The position numbers were made by a program, and so were the translations under genes. A stretch of 23,623 nt of DNA from the NCBI GenBank assembly GCA_964493075.1, contig CAZBNU010000046.1, positions 1 to 23,623 of the forward strand. The letters are read 5' to 3'. The notes beneath the pieces were generated by a model, which searched no databases, was not told the origin of the DNA, and worked only from the letters and a program-made list of their open reading frames with translations. Shown here in pieces: positions 7,743 through 15,838 of the stretch (position 1 is its first letter; every line of letters starts with the position of its first letter). The DNA comes from SLFT01 sp964493075. Its GTDB lineage: Bacteria > Hydrogenedentota > Hydrogenedentia > Hydrogenedentales > CAITNO01.

Positions 7743-7830
7743 AGATACGTTGTTTTTTCAAAATGACGACAACCCAATGTTTGTGGTATTATACGAAAAA
7801 GGAACAAGTCTTTTTTGAGGAGAATTTAGC

Positions 7831-8037
7831 ATGGTTACGGTTCATCCAGAATATGTCGTAGACGAAAATAAATGTACCAAAGCAGTGCTTTTGGCAATTA
7901 GTGAATGGGAAGCAGTCGTTGACGAATTAGAGGAACTTGACGACATTCGCGCTTACGATGCTGCAAAGGCAGACGAACAGGAGTGTATACCCTTCGATCA
8001 GGCTATTCGCGAGATTCAGGAAGGGCAAAGTGGGTGA
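7831..8037 (+). CDS. type II antitoxin (RelB/Phd-like)
   Basis: A 68-residue acidic protein. The N-terminal HPEYVVDENKCTKAVLLAIS resembles the small Phd/RelB-type antitoxins in which a beta-hairpin DNA-binding start (PQYVVDE...AVVLS) is followed by SEWEAVVDELEELDDI and a toxin-wrapping acidic tail ending PFDQAIREIQEG. It would neutralise the toxin encoded just downstream and repress the operon. ATG 7831 has GAGGAGA 7-8 nt upstream. Its TGA stop overlaps the toxin GTG by 4 nt (GTGA), as usual for such pairs. The DNA here is AT-richer than the flanking genes, consistent with acquisition by transfer. Confidence 0.85.
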   Translation: MVTVHPEYVVDENKCTKAVLLAISEWEAVVDELEELDDIRAYDAAKADEQECIPFDQAIREIQEGQSG

Positions 8038-8285
8038 AGTATACCATTGAAATTCTGAAGTCTGCACAGAAAGAGTTGGCAAGAATTGACAAGCAAGACC
8101 AAACGCGAATTATTGATGTGATAAAATTGTTGGAATCTGAACCTCGGCCACACGGCTGTAGAAAACTTTCAGGGCGTTTAGCGTGGCGTATTCGAATAGG
8201 CTGTTATCGCGTTATTTACGAAATTCATGATAATAAACTGCGAGTACTGGTCGTAACAATACGACATCGCAGGGATGCTTATTGA
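8034..8285 (+). CDS. RelE/ParE-family toxin
   Basis: An 83-residue basic protein. After KYTIEILKSAQKELARIDKQ (typical RelE/ParE helix) come LESEPRPHGCRKLSG and the strand region WRIRIGCYRVIYEIHDNKLRVLVVTIRHRRDAY, the standard family ending. RelE members cut mRNA in the ribosome while ParE members poison gyrase; the sequence alone does not decide which. I use the GTG at 8034, which overlaps the antitoxin stop as GTGA and has AGGAAGGG at 8019-8026 upstream. An in-frame ATG at 7983 lies inside the antitoxin gene and would add 17 residues unlike the family. No mobile-element gene is adjacent. Confidence 0.88.
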   Translation: MKYTIEILKSAQKELARIDKQDQTRIIDVIKLLESEPRPHGCRKLSGRLAWRIRIGCYRVIYEIHDNKLRVLVVTIRHRRDAY

Positions 8286-8331
8286 AGTGGTTGGCTTGGT
8301 TTTCTCTTAACGCCAAAAATTGGATTCTGTA

Positions 8332-8343
8332 GGGTATACAGTT
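8332..8343. promoter_or_regulatory. GTATAC-centred motif upstream of GH38 gene
   Basis: GGGTATACAGTT lies 52 nt before the alpha-mannosidase start. Its complement AACTGTATACCC shares ACTGTATAC with the site at 156-167 upstream of rhamnulokinase, and the core matches the palindrome at 20227-20238 upstream of the GH57 gene. It could be a regulator site, but the six-base core also occurs inside coding DNA here. Confidence 0.2.
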
Positions 8344-8394
8344 ACAGATTTTGAACCGCAAATGTATTCTTAATTTATTACCGGGGAAAGTGGC

Positions 8395-11300
8395 ATGTTA
8401 ACTTCAAAAACCATAGAACAGATTCGTAAACGATTGGACAAAATGACGGCGTGGCGGTATGCGACTGTATTTGATGTGCCGCTGGAAGCCGCCGAGACGA
8501 TGGAGCATTTTCGGCAACCGCCAGAGGAGTTGCCTTACAAGAAAGCGCCCATTGATTCGACCTGGGGCGTTCATTGGGGAACTGTCTGGTTTCGCGGGGA
8601 GATTGAGATTCCTCGGGAACTACGCGGCAGGCGCGTGTATTATCGGCATCGCCATGATGGGGAGCGGCTGCTGTTTGTGAATGGACAGCCTGTTGCTGGC
8701 ATGGACCCCTACCACCAGGAAGTATTGTTGACATCCAAAGCAAAGGGCAGTGAACAGTACAGCATTTATGTGGAAGCCTATTGCGGCCATCCCATGCGCA
8801 TGGTGGACGCTTTCGACCCCAAACAAATCACCATGCACGGCATCAGCGGCGCATCGCAGGAACCGCCGCCACTGCCGTTGCGCGCGAGCGTCGTGGTTGT
8901 GGAGCGGGAAAATGTTGCCGGATTCCTCTATGACGCCGAGGTGCTGTATCGCACCGCCTTGCTGCTGGATGAGAACTCATTGCGCCGTGCCCGCATCCTG
9001 GAAGAATTACGCGCAGCGCTGGACCAAATTTCGCTGCAGTGGAAGGATGAGGACGAGTTGACGGCCATGATGACGGCGGCACGAAAACAGATTGCACCGT
9101 TGCTCAAACTGAAGAACGGCCCAACCGTGCCGACCGTTGGTATCGTGGGCCATGCCCATATTGACGTGGGCTGGCTGTGGCCCGTGCGCGAGAGCATCCG
9201 CAAGAGCGCCCGCACCTTCAGCACGGTGCTGCATCTCATGGAAAACTATCCGCAATTTACCTTCCAGCAGTCCCAGGCCGTATTGTACGACATGGTGGAG
9301 AAACATTATCCCGATCTGTTGACGCGCATCAAGAAGCGTGTGAAGGAAGGACGATGGGAACCCAACGGCGGCATGTGGGTGGAGGCGGACTGCAACGTAT
9401 CTGGCGGCGAATCGCTGGTGCGTCAGTTGCTGGAGGGCCGCAAGAAGTTTATGGAGTTGTTCGGTTACAGGGGTGACACCCTCTGGCTGCCGGATGTGTT
9501 CGGCTATGCCGCCGCGCTGCCGCAGATTTTGAAACTGTCCGACATTGACAACTTCGTCACCAGCAAGATCAATTGGAACGACACCAACCGGTTCCCCTAC
9601 GACATGTTCTGGTGGCGCGGGCTTGACGGTACAGAGATTTTCACGGCCTATATCACCACGCGCAGTAATGGCTATAACGCCGATGTGTTGCCCGAGGTGA
9701 TGCAGGAAACCTGGAACTATGTGCAGCAGAAAGAATTGCAGGACAAGGTACTCACGTCTGTCGGCTGGGGCGACGGTGGCGGCGGGCCGTCCCGCGAGAT
9801 GTGCGAACGCGCCACGCGCATGACCGATCTCGAAGGCTGCCCAAAAACGGTCTTCACCAATGTGTCTCGCTTCCTCCGGGAACTGCGCGAACAGCCGATA
9901 GAACGTCCCCGCTGGTCCGGCGAGTTGTACCTGGAATATCATCGCGGCACGTACACCACGCAGGCGCGCACGAAAAAATGGAACCGTAAAATGGAATTGC
10001 TTCTGCGCGAGACGGAACTGTTCGCAACCATGGCGATGACCGACGGGTTCCTCTATCCGGCAAAAGAGATCGAAGCGCAATGGCGAATCCTGTTGACAAA
10101 TCAATTCCACGATATTCTGCCGGGTACGTCCATTCGCGAGGTGTACCATGTAGCGGAAGAGGAATACAAGCGCATGGATGCCATATTGCAGGAAATCAGG
10201 AATGCTGCCCTCGAAGTGTTGGCAAGGCGATTCACGCCAGACCCGGAAGGACAGGAATGGCTCGTCGGCAACGCCCTGTCGTGGAACCGGACCGCTATCG
10301 TGGAGATTCCCGTAAAGGACTTCAACGGCGCGGTGGACGAAGGGGGTGTCCCGCTGCCTGCGCAGAAAACCCGGCATGGTCTCGCCCTGCAGATGCCCCT
10401 CCGTTCCCTGAGTGTGATGCCGGTTGCCCTGCGCAATCGCGACAGCAATGACATCTCGCCCTTCGCTTATACCGGAAAATCCCTGGAAACGCCCCTCTAC
10501 CGCATTGACTTCGACAAGGCAGGGCGCATCACAAGCCTGTACGATAAGGAGGCAGAACGCGAGGTGGTGCGTCCCGGAAAAACACTGAATGCCCTCTATA
10601 CTGCCGAAGATATGCCCCTTTTCTGGGATGCCTGGGATATTGATCGTTACTATCGTGATACCATCCGCTATGAAACGCGGCTGCTCAGGCGCGAGGTTGC
10701 CGAAGATGGGCCCCTGTTTATCACCATTCATTCCGAGTACAAAATTGGACGCGCCTCAACAGTGCGTCAGGACATGCGCTTTTTTGCGGACAGCCGCCGT
10801 ATCGAATGGCGCTCCGAAGTGGACTGGCAGGAAAAACATACGCTGTTGAAGGTGGGCTTTGGCGTGGATGTGTGCGCCGATACCTGGCGCAACGAAATCC
10901 AGTTCGGTCACGCCACGCGCAACATGCACGGCAATACCAGCTGGGACCAGGCACAGTTTGAAGTGTGCGCCCACAAATGGGTGGATGTTTCCGAGGCGGG
11001 TTACGGTGTAGCGTTGCTTAACGACTGTAAGTACGGCCACGATTCGCTGGACGATATGATCTCCCTGACCTTGCTCAAATCACCCCAGGCACCGGATCCC
11101 GAAGCGGACCAGGGAACCCATACCTTCACCTACGCATTGCTGCCACACATCGGCGGCTTTGCTGTGGAGACAGTTGTACACGAAGCCTACGCCCTGAACG
11201 TGCCGCCTGCAACTGTAAAAATCAAGGCGTCACCGGAAGCGGATGTTCCGGAAATTCGCGCTGAGAACATCTTCTGTGAGGTGTCGCTATCCAACGTCAT

Positions 11301-11532
11301 CGTGGAAGCCGTCAAGAAGGCGGAGTCGGAAGATGCCGCCATTATCCGGTTATACGAAGCAGGCAAGCAACGATCCAGCGTTACCGTCCGGTTTACCAGC
11401 CCCGTAAGAAGAGCATCGGTATGCAATCTCATGGAAGAAAAAGATCAGGCATTGGCTGTTGACGAGAATACGGTTACTTTTGAAATGCGTCCCTTCGAAA
11501 TCAAAACGCCGAAGGTTACGTTCAGGGGATGA
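8395..11532 (+). CDS. alpha-mannosidase, GH38 (Man2C1-like)
   Basis: Hydrolyses terminal alpha-mannose residues from free glycans or manno-oligosaccharides. There is no signal peptide, so it is probably cytoplasmic. The 1045-residue length matches the cytosolic Man2C1-type GH38 enzymes. A beta-sandwich-like N-terminal region (about 1-240, with WGVHWGTVWFRGEIEIP) precedes the catalytic domain. Metal ligands are His255 and Asp257 or neighbours in HAHIDVGWLWP (253-263). The nucleophile is Asp367 in WLPDVFGY, and His572 in NQFHDILPGTSI is the further metal ligand. Middle and C-terminal beta domains follow with no visible break. The ATG has GGGGAAAG upstream at 8382-8389. The gene ends 8 nt before a REPIN-like hairpin. 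It stands apart from any transporter, so the origin of its substrate is not shown. Confidence 0.93.
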   Translation: MLTSKTIEQIRKRLDKMTAWRYATVFDVPLEAAETMEHFRQPPEELPYKKAPIDSTWGVHWGTVWFRGEIEIPRELRGRRVYYRHRHDGERLLFVNGQPVAGMDPYHQEVLLTSKAKGSEQYSIYVEAYCGHPMRMVDAFDPKQITMHGISGASQEPPPLPLRASVVVVERENVAGFLYDAEVLYRTALLLDENSLRRARILEELRAALDQISLQWKDEDELTAMMTAARKQIAPLLKLKNGPTVPTVGIVGHAHIDVGWLWPVRESIRKSARTFSTVLHLMENYPQFTFQQSQAVLYDMVEKHYPDLLTRIKKRVKEGRWEPNGGMWVEADCNVSGGESLVRQLLEGRKKFMELFGYRGDTLWLPDVFGYAAALPQILKLSDIDNFVTSKINWNDTNRFPYDMFWWRGLDGTEIFTAYITTRSNGYNADVLPEVMQETWNYVQQKELQDKVLTSVGWGDGGGGPSREMCERATRMTDLEGCPKTVFTNVSRFLRELREQPIERPRWSGELYLEYHRGTYTTQARTKKWNRKMELLLRETELFATMAMTDGFLYPAKEIEAQWRILLTNQFHDILPGTSIREVYHVAEEEYKRMDAILQEIRNAALEVLARRFTPDPEGQEWLVGNALSWNRTAIVEIPVKDFNGAVDEGGVPLPAQKTRHGLALQMPLRSLSVMPVALRNRDSNDISPFAYTGKSLETPLYRIDFDKAGRITSLYDKEAEREVVRPGKTLNALYTAEDMPLFWDAWDIDRYYRDTIRYETRLLRREVAEDGPLFITIHSEYKIGRASTVRQDMRFFADSRRIEWRSEVDWQEKHTLLKVGFGVDVCADTWRNEIQFGHATRNMHGNTSWDQAQFEVCAHKWVDVSEAGYGVALLNDCKYGHDSLDDMISLTLLKSPQAPDPEADQGTHTFTYALLPHIGGFAVETVVHEAYALNVPPATVKIKASPEADVPEIRAENIFCEVSLSNVIVEAVKKAESEDAAIIRLYEAGKQRSSVTVRFTSPVRRASVCNLMEEKDQALAVDENTVTFEMRPFEIKTPKVTFRG

Positions 11533-11540
11533 AGAATAGA

Positions 11541-11629
11541 ATTGTAGGCTGGGTGAAGCGTAGCGGAACCCACCTTCCTATTGTGTATCGTATAAGGGGG
11601 GTTCCGCTACGCTTCACCCAGCCTACAAT
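11541..11629. repeat. REPIN-like inverted repeat, copy 2 (possible bidirectional terminator)
   Basis: Two 34-bp arms (11541-11574 and 11596-11629) with one mismatch flank a 21-nt linker (11575-11595) that matches the linker of copy 1 at 17 of 21 positions. Relative to copy 1, the arm base at position 11561 is changed and its partner at 11609 is changed to match. The element fills nearly the whole gap between the convergent GH38 and lysC stop codons, so it could stop transcription from both sides, though no clear T-run follows. Confidence 0.88.
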
Positions 11630-11638
11630 TTGATAGTT

Positions 11639-12949
11639 CTATTCCCAAGTGTCAAAGGCTTCATAGATAGCTTTTACAGCACCGGGCAGGTCGTGTTCTT
11701 CCACACCGATGATGATATTCATTTCGGACGAGCCCTGGTCAATGACTCGCAGGTTAATGCGCGCATTTGCCATGGCAGTCGTGAGTCGCGCCGCCACACC
11801 GATGTGATGGTTCATGCCCTGGCCTACAGTGGCAATAATGGCGAGACCGGGGGTTGCGCTCACATCATCCGGATCAAGCTGCTTGCGGATGGCGTCCATG
11901 ATGGCATCGCCCTTGCCGCGCAATTCGTCGTCGCGTACAATAATGCTGATGGTATCAATCCCTGTGGGCATGTGCTCCCAACTGACACCATGCTCTTCGA
12001 ATATGGAAAGCACTTTGCGCCCGAACCCATGTTCTTTGTTCATCAGTGTTTTTTCGATGTTGAACATGGTGAACCCTGCACGCCCGGCAATGCCGCATAC
12101 AGGTGTGGTGGATTCCCGTGTGGGTACGATAGCGGTACCCGGAGCATCGGGTGCTTTTGTGTTCAGGATATGGATAGGGATGCCCGGTTCGCGCACGGGG
12201 AAGATAGCCTCGTCGTGCAACACGGTTGCGCCCATATAGGATAATTCGCGCAGTTCCCGGTAGGTTACTTCCTCAATGCGTTTCGCATCAGGGACAATAC
12301 GCGGGTCGGTCATGCGAAATCCGGATACGTCGGTCCAGTTTTCGTAGAGGTCGGATTTGGATGCCCGTGCCACAATGGAACCGGTGACATCGCTTCCACC
12401 CCGTGAAAAAGTCCTGATGCTGCCGTCAGGCATGGCGCCGTAAAAACCAGGCACCACAAACAGGCCATCGCCTTCAAGGCGTGCGCCTAGTAATTCATAC
12501 GTTTTCGGATCGAGTACGCCGCTGCTTTTGAAGCGAATACATTCGGCGGGATCCACAAATTCCGCACCAAGCGCCTCGGCAATCAGGCGGCCATTCAGGT
12601 ATTCACCGCGGGATGCCATATAATCAGGCGTTTCATCCAGCGCCGCCCGCTCTGCAATCTCCGCAAGACAGGGTCGCACATCAAAGGCCACGCCCAGTTC
12701 TTTTGCCAGGCCGTTGAAACGCGCCTCAATAATTTTCTGCGGTTCCGCAGCATCCAATCCCTGGCGTGCAATGTTGTGCCACGCATAAAGCAGATCGGTA
12801 ACTTTTTTGTCGTCTGCGGAACGTTTTCCCGGCGCAGACGGCACGATGAACCGGCGGGCTGGATTTGCTTTGATAATTTCCATGGCGGCGAGGATACAGG
12901 CGCTGTCCGCCAGCGAGGAACCACCAAATTTACAGGTAATGCGTTGCAT
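11639..12949 (-). CDS. lysC: aspartate kinase
   Basis: Phosphorylates L-aspartate with ATP, the first step to lysine, threonine, methionine and diaminopimelate. The 436-residue monofunctional form has no homoserine dehydrogenase domain. The N-terminal amino-acid kinase motif KFGGSS is at 7-12, SRGEYLNGRLIAEAL near 113-127, and the nucleotide-site motif FSRGGSDVTG at 181-190. Two C-terminal ACT domains (about 284-360 and 368-436, with TVGQGM and INLRVIDQGSSEMNI) suggest end-product inhibition. ATG 12949 has AGGAG 7 nt upstream. It is the last gene of the ptsH-to-lysC run and lies 53 nt after rseP, too short a gap for a lysine riboswitch. I see no leader peptide. Confidence 0.93.
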   Translation of the reverse strand: MQRITCKFGGSSLADSACILAAMEIIKANPARRFIVPSAPGKRSADDKKVTDLLYAWHNIARQGLDAAEPQKIIEARFNGLAKELGVAFDVRPCLAEIAERAALDETPDYMASRGEYLNGRLIAEALGAEFVDPAECIRFKSSGVLDPKTYELLGARLEGDGLFVVPGFYGAMPDGSIRTFSRGGSDVTGSIVARASKSDLYENWTDVSGFRMTDPRIVPDAKRIEEVTYRELRELSYMGATVLHDEAIFPVREPGIPIHILNTKAPDAPGTAIVPTRESTTPVCGIAGRAGFTMFNIEKTLMNKEHGFGRKVLSIFEEHGVSWEHMPTGIDTISIIVRDDELRGKGDAIMDAIRKQLDPDDVSATPGLAIIATVGQGMNHHIGVAARLTTAMANARINLRVIDQGSSEMNIIIGVEEHDLPGAVKAIYEAFDTWE

Positions 12950-13002
12950 ACAGTTCTCCTAATCAAAAAATAGCTATGTGTTGTTCAGGGAAATCTGCGC
13001 TG

Positions 13003-14676
13003 TCAGGGAAGCCATCCCCGAACTAGGCGCAGCACGTCATTATAGGTTACAAAAAGCATCAGTGTCAGCAACATGATAATGCCAACCTGCTGCATCCGTT
13101 CCAGAATTTTCTCATTTACCGGCTTACCGCGTGCGGCTTCAATGGCATTAACCACCACCTGGCCGCCATCCAATACCGGCAGGGGCAACAGGTTCAGGAT
13201 AAAAAGATTCACGCTAATGAAAGCGGTGATCTTCACCAGCCATCCAAAACCAGCCTCCGCCGCCTTAGTGGTCACGTCAAAGATCATGACTGGACCGCCC
13301 AGTTCTTTGGGACTTATCGTACCCATTACCAGCCCGGAGATGGTCATCAGGGTTCGTTCCACAGCGAGGTAACTCTGATAAAAAGCGTGGGGGATAACAC
13401 GGCCTACCGGCACGCGCTGCAAGACACTTTTCGGTTCGAGTTCCACGCCAATGGCGCGAACCGGTTCCACCGGCATGTCCACAGTAAAGGAGGAAGGCGA
13501 CTGTACCAGCCCGAAAACCAGCCCCGGTCGGTTCACCTTGAACTGCAGCATTTCACCGGGGCTTTGCATCTGGATTGCGCGCAGTTCCTCAAGGGTCGCA
13601 CGTTTCCCGTTCACCTCCGCGATGACGTCATACTTCTGCAGCCCAGTCTTGTCTTTCATTTCAGGCGTTAAATAGACGACATAAGCGGAATCTATCTCCG
13701 GATCATCTGCATCAAACCATATTTCACGGAACCGCCCGATTGTTTGGGGCGCCGCGTTAACCACGAGGGTTTCGTCGCCACGCAGGAGTTCCACCTTGAC
13801 GGAGTCGCCTTCCTTAACCTTCTCTATAGTGTCAATAAATCCTGACAATGACACTTTCGTCCCGTTCAGAGCGTGGACAATATCGCCCTTCTGAAAACCT
13901 GCTGCCGCAGCTGCCGAGTCAGGCATTACTTCACGCACGACAGCGGTTTCAAAAGGACCCACACCAAAACGGGCATGCCCGCTGTCATCAAGCACCTGCG
14001 GCGTTATCGGAGAGAGGTAGCGTACCGTTTCCCCGTTTTCGAGGGTGCGCGCAATCTCAATTTCGTGTTCCGTGCTTTCCCCGCCGAGCACCGCAGCAAT
14101 GGCAAGATCAGTCATGTTGCCCGCTTCACGGCCGTCTATGGTGAGGATGTGGTCGCCAATCTGCCAGCCGACCGCATCAGGGGCGGATTCGGTGTTTACC
14201 TCGCCGTCCATGCGGAACAAGGGCGCTGATTCTACGGGCGAACCAGGTTCTATTACGCCCACCCGCGCTTCCACTTCCCACTCAGGCACCATGCTGCCCA
14301 CGAGGCCGATAAACCCGTACAACAGCACTGCAAGCAGCAGGTTCATAAAAGGCCCGGCAAGAAGTACGCACATCCGCTGGATAACCGGCTTGTTTTTGAA
14401 CCAACGTTCTGGCGGCACCTGCCCGTATTCCGCCTCGCGCTCTTCCTCGGACAGAGGAACATCTTCCTGGCCCGCCATCATGACGAAACCACCAAAAGGG
14501 ATCCCGACGCAATAATCCGTTTCGCCGATCTGAATCCCGAACAGTCGTGGCGGCATGCCGATACTGAATCGTTTCACATAGATGCCAAACGCTTTGGCGG
14601 CGGCGAAATGACCCAGTTCGTGAAAGAAAATCAGCAAACTCAACACAGCCAGAAAAATAAGCACATTAATAATCAT
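13003..14676 (-). CDS. rseP: RIP zinc metalloprotease RseP (site-2 protease)
   Basis: Inner-membrane protease that cuts transmembrane anti-sigma factors or signal-peptide remnants within the membrane. The zinc motif HELGH is at 19-23 and the second zinc ligand region LPVLDGG at 499-505 (Asp503). Membrane segments lie at about 3-19, 103-128, 480-500 and 530-546. Between them are PDZ modules: about 136-225 (with a QIGDHILTIDG carboxylate loop), about 245-310 (AAAAAGFQKGDIVHALNG), and a further PDZ-like stretch at about 330-405 (LQKYDVIAEVNGK). At 557 residues it is about 100 longer than the E. coli protein, and the third module accounts for this. The start is 4 nt after the dxr stop, so translation is probably coupled; the ribosome site is weak. 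Confidence 0.92.
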   Translation of the reverse strand: MIINVLIFLAVLSLLIFFHELGHFAAAKAFGIYVKRFSIGMPPRLFGIQIGETDYCVGIPFGGFVMMAGQEDVPLSEEEREAEYGQVPPERWFKNKPVIQRMCVLLAGPFMNLLLAVLLYGFIGLVGSMVPEWEVEARVGVIEPGSPVESAPLFRMDGEVNTESAPDAVGWQIGDHILTIDGREAGNMTDLAIAAVLGGESTEHEIEIARTLENGETVRYLSPITPQVLDDSGHARFGVGPFETAVVREVMPDSAAAAAGFQKGDIVHALNGTKVSLSGFIDTIEKVKEGDSVKVELLRGDETLVVNAAPQTIGRFREIWFDADDPEIDSAYVVYLTPEMKDKTGLQKYDVIAEVNGKRATLEELRAIQMQSPGEMLQFKVNRPGLVFGLVQSPSSFTVDMPVEPVRAIGVELEPKSVLQRVPVGRVIPHAFYQSYLAVERTLMTISGLVMGTISPKELGGPVMIFDVTTKAAEAGFGWLVKITAFISVNLFILNLLPLPVLDGGQVVVNAIEAARGKPVNEKILERMQQVGIIMLLTLMLFVTYNDVLRLVRGWLP

Positions 14677-14680
14677 TGAT

Positions 14681-15838
14681 TCACTTTTCCATGGTTTTAA
14701 TTATTTCAGCGGCGTAAATACGCGCTTCTCTGTCGGCTATAAGCGCCGCCTCAAGACTGCTTTCCTGCGACGCTGCGCTCGTTTCCATTGTTCGTTCTAC
14801 CACCGAGGCGATGTCAAGAAATCCTATGCGTCCTGCACAAAAGGCCGCCACCGCTTCTTCGTTAGCGCCGTTCAGCACTGCTGGAACACTGCCGCCACAG
14901 CGTGCGGCTTGGTGGGCCAATGCCAGACACGGAAAAGACGCAAAATCCGGTTTATCAAAAGTCAGCCCGGTCAAAGCGGTCACATTCAGTCGCATAGACG
15001 GCGCAACAATTCGCTCCGGATAGGACAACGCAAACGCAATGGGCGCCTTCATGTCGGTAACGCCGAGTTGGGCAATAATGCTGCCATCCCGGAACGCTAC
15101 CATACTGTGAATGACGCTTTGCGGGTGAATGACCACCTCGATCTGCTCTAATCGTAACCTGAACAGGCATAACGCTTCAATTATTTCCAAACCCTTGTTC
15201 ATGAGGGTGGCAGAATCCACGCTGATTTTCGCGCCCATATCCCAGGTGGGATGGCACATGGCCTGTGCCGGGATTATATCTCGGAGTTCTTCCCGTACCC
15301 GCCCATAGAACGGTCCTCCCGATGCGGTGAGATACACCAGGTCAATATCGGATGTGCTATTCCCGCGCAGGCATTGGAATATTGCGTTGTGTTCGCTGTC
15401 TACAGGTAGAACGTCCACGCCCTTACGCTGTGCCTGCGACATGATGTAGTCGCCCGCCATGACCAGCGGTTCTTTATTGGCTATGGCAACACGGTTTCCT
15501 GCTTCAATGGCGGCTAGAAGCGGACGCAGACCCACCGCGCCCACAATAGCGCACAACACCACATCCACGGCTTCCGCTGCAGCCTCTTCAAGGCCCTGCG
15601 CCCCCGATAGTACCTTGCAGCCCGGTTCTGCTGTGCGCAGTGTCGCTGCTGCGTTTTCGTCGTATACGGCGACCAAATCAGGGTGAAATTCGGCTATCTG
15701 TTCCTGTAAAAGGGCCACATTGGAATGGGACGCGAGTGCCGCCACTCTGAACCGTTCCGGATTGCGCCGCACCACTTCAAGTGCGCTTCGTCCAATGCTG
15801 CCAGTGGAACCCAATATGGAAATACGCTTACAGATCAT
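14681..15838 (-). CDS. dxr: 1-deoxy-D-xylulose 5-phosphate reductoisomerase
   Basis: Converts DXP to MEP with NADPH, the committed step of the non-mevalonate isoprenoid pathway. The 385-residue length is normal. The NADPH motif GSTGSIG is at 10-16 and NKEPLVMAG at 121-129. Metal ligands are Asp147 and Glu149 in PVDSEHNA and Glu218 in MNKGLEIIEA. The flexible substrate-site segment HPTWDMGAKISVDSATL is at 196-212. The ATG overlaps the ptsI stop by 4 nt (ATGA), and the gene ends 4 nt before rseP. The dxr-rseP neighbourhood is common in bacteria, normally with uppS and cdsA upstream; here ptsI takes that place. Confidence 0.96.
   Translation of the reverse strand: MICKRISILGSTGSIGRSALEVVRRNPERFRVAALASHSNVALLQEQIAEFHPDLVAVYDENAAATLRTAEPGCKVLSGAQGLEEAAAEAVDVVLCAIVGAVGLRPLLAAIEAGNRVAIANKEPLVMAGDYIMSQAQRKGVDVLPVDSEHNAIFQCLRGNSTSDIDLVYLTASGGPFYGRVREELRDIIPAQAMCHPTWDMGAKISVDSATLMNKGLEIIEALCLFRLRLEQIEVVIHPQSVIHSMVAFRDGSIIAQLGVTDMKAPIAFALSYPERIVAPSMRLNVTALTGLTFDKPDFASFPCLALAHQAARCGGSVPAVLNGANEEAVAAFCAGRIGFLDIASVVERTMETSAASQESSLEAALIADREARIYAAEIIKTMEK

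Noticed and set aside
8351..8379. TTGAAC/TTTATT promoter just before the GH38 gene
   Set aside because: The implied start would lie at or within the ribosome site, leaving almost no leader, and the match is poor.
9007..10731. Long open frame on the minus strand opposite the GH38 gene
   Set aside because: It lies wholly inside a strongly supported GH38 gene, has no recognisable domain, and is explained by codon bias of the plus-strand gene.
12950..13002. Lysine riboswitch or attenuator before lysC
   Set aside because: The gap after rseP is only 53 nt and shows no leader peptide or complex fold.
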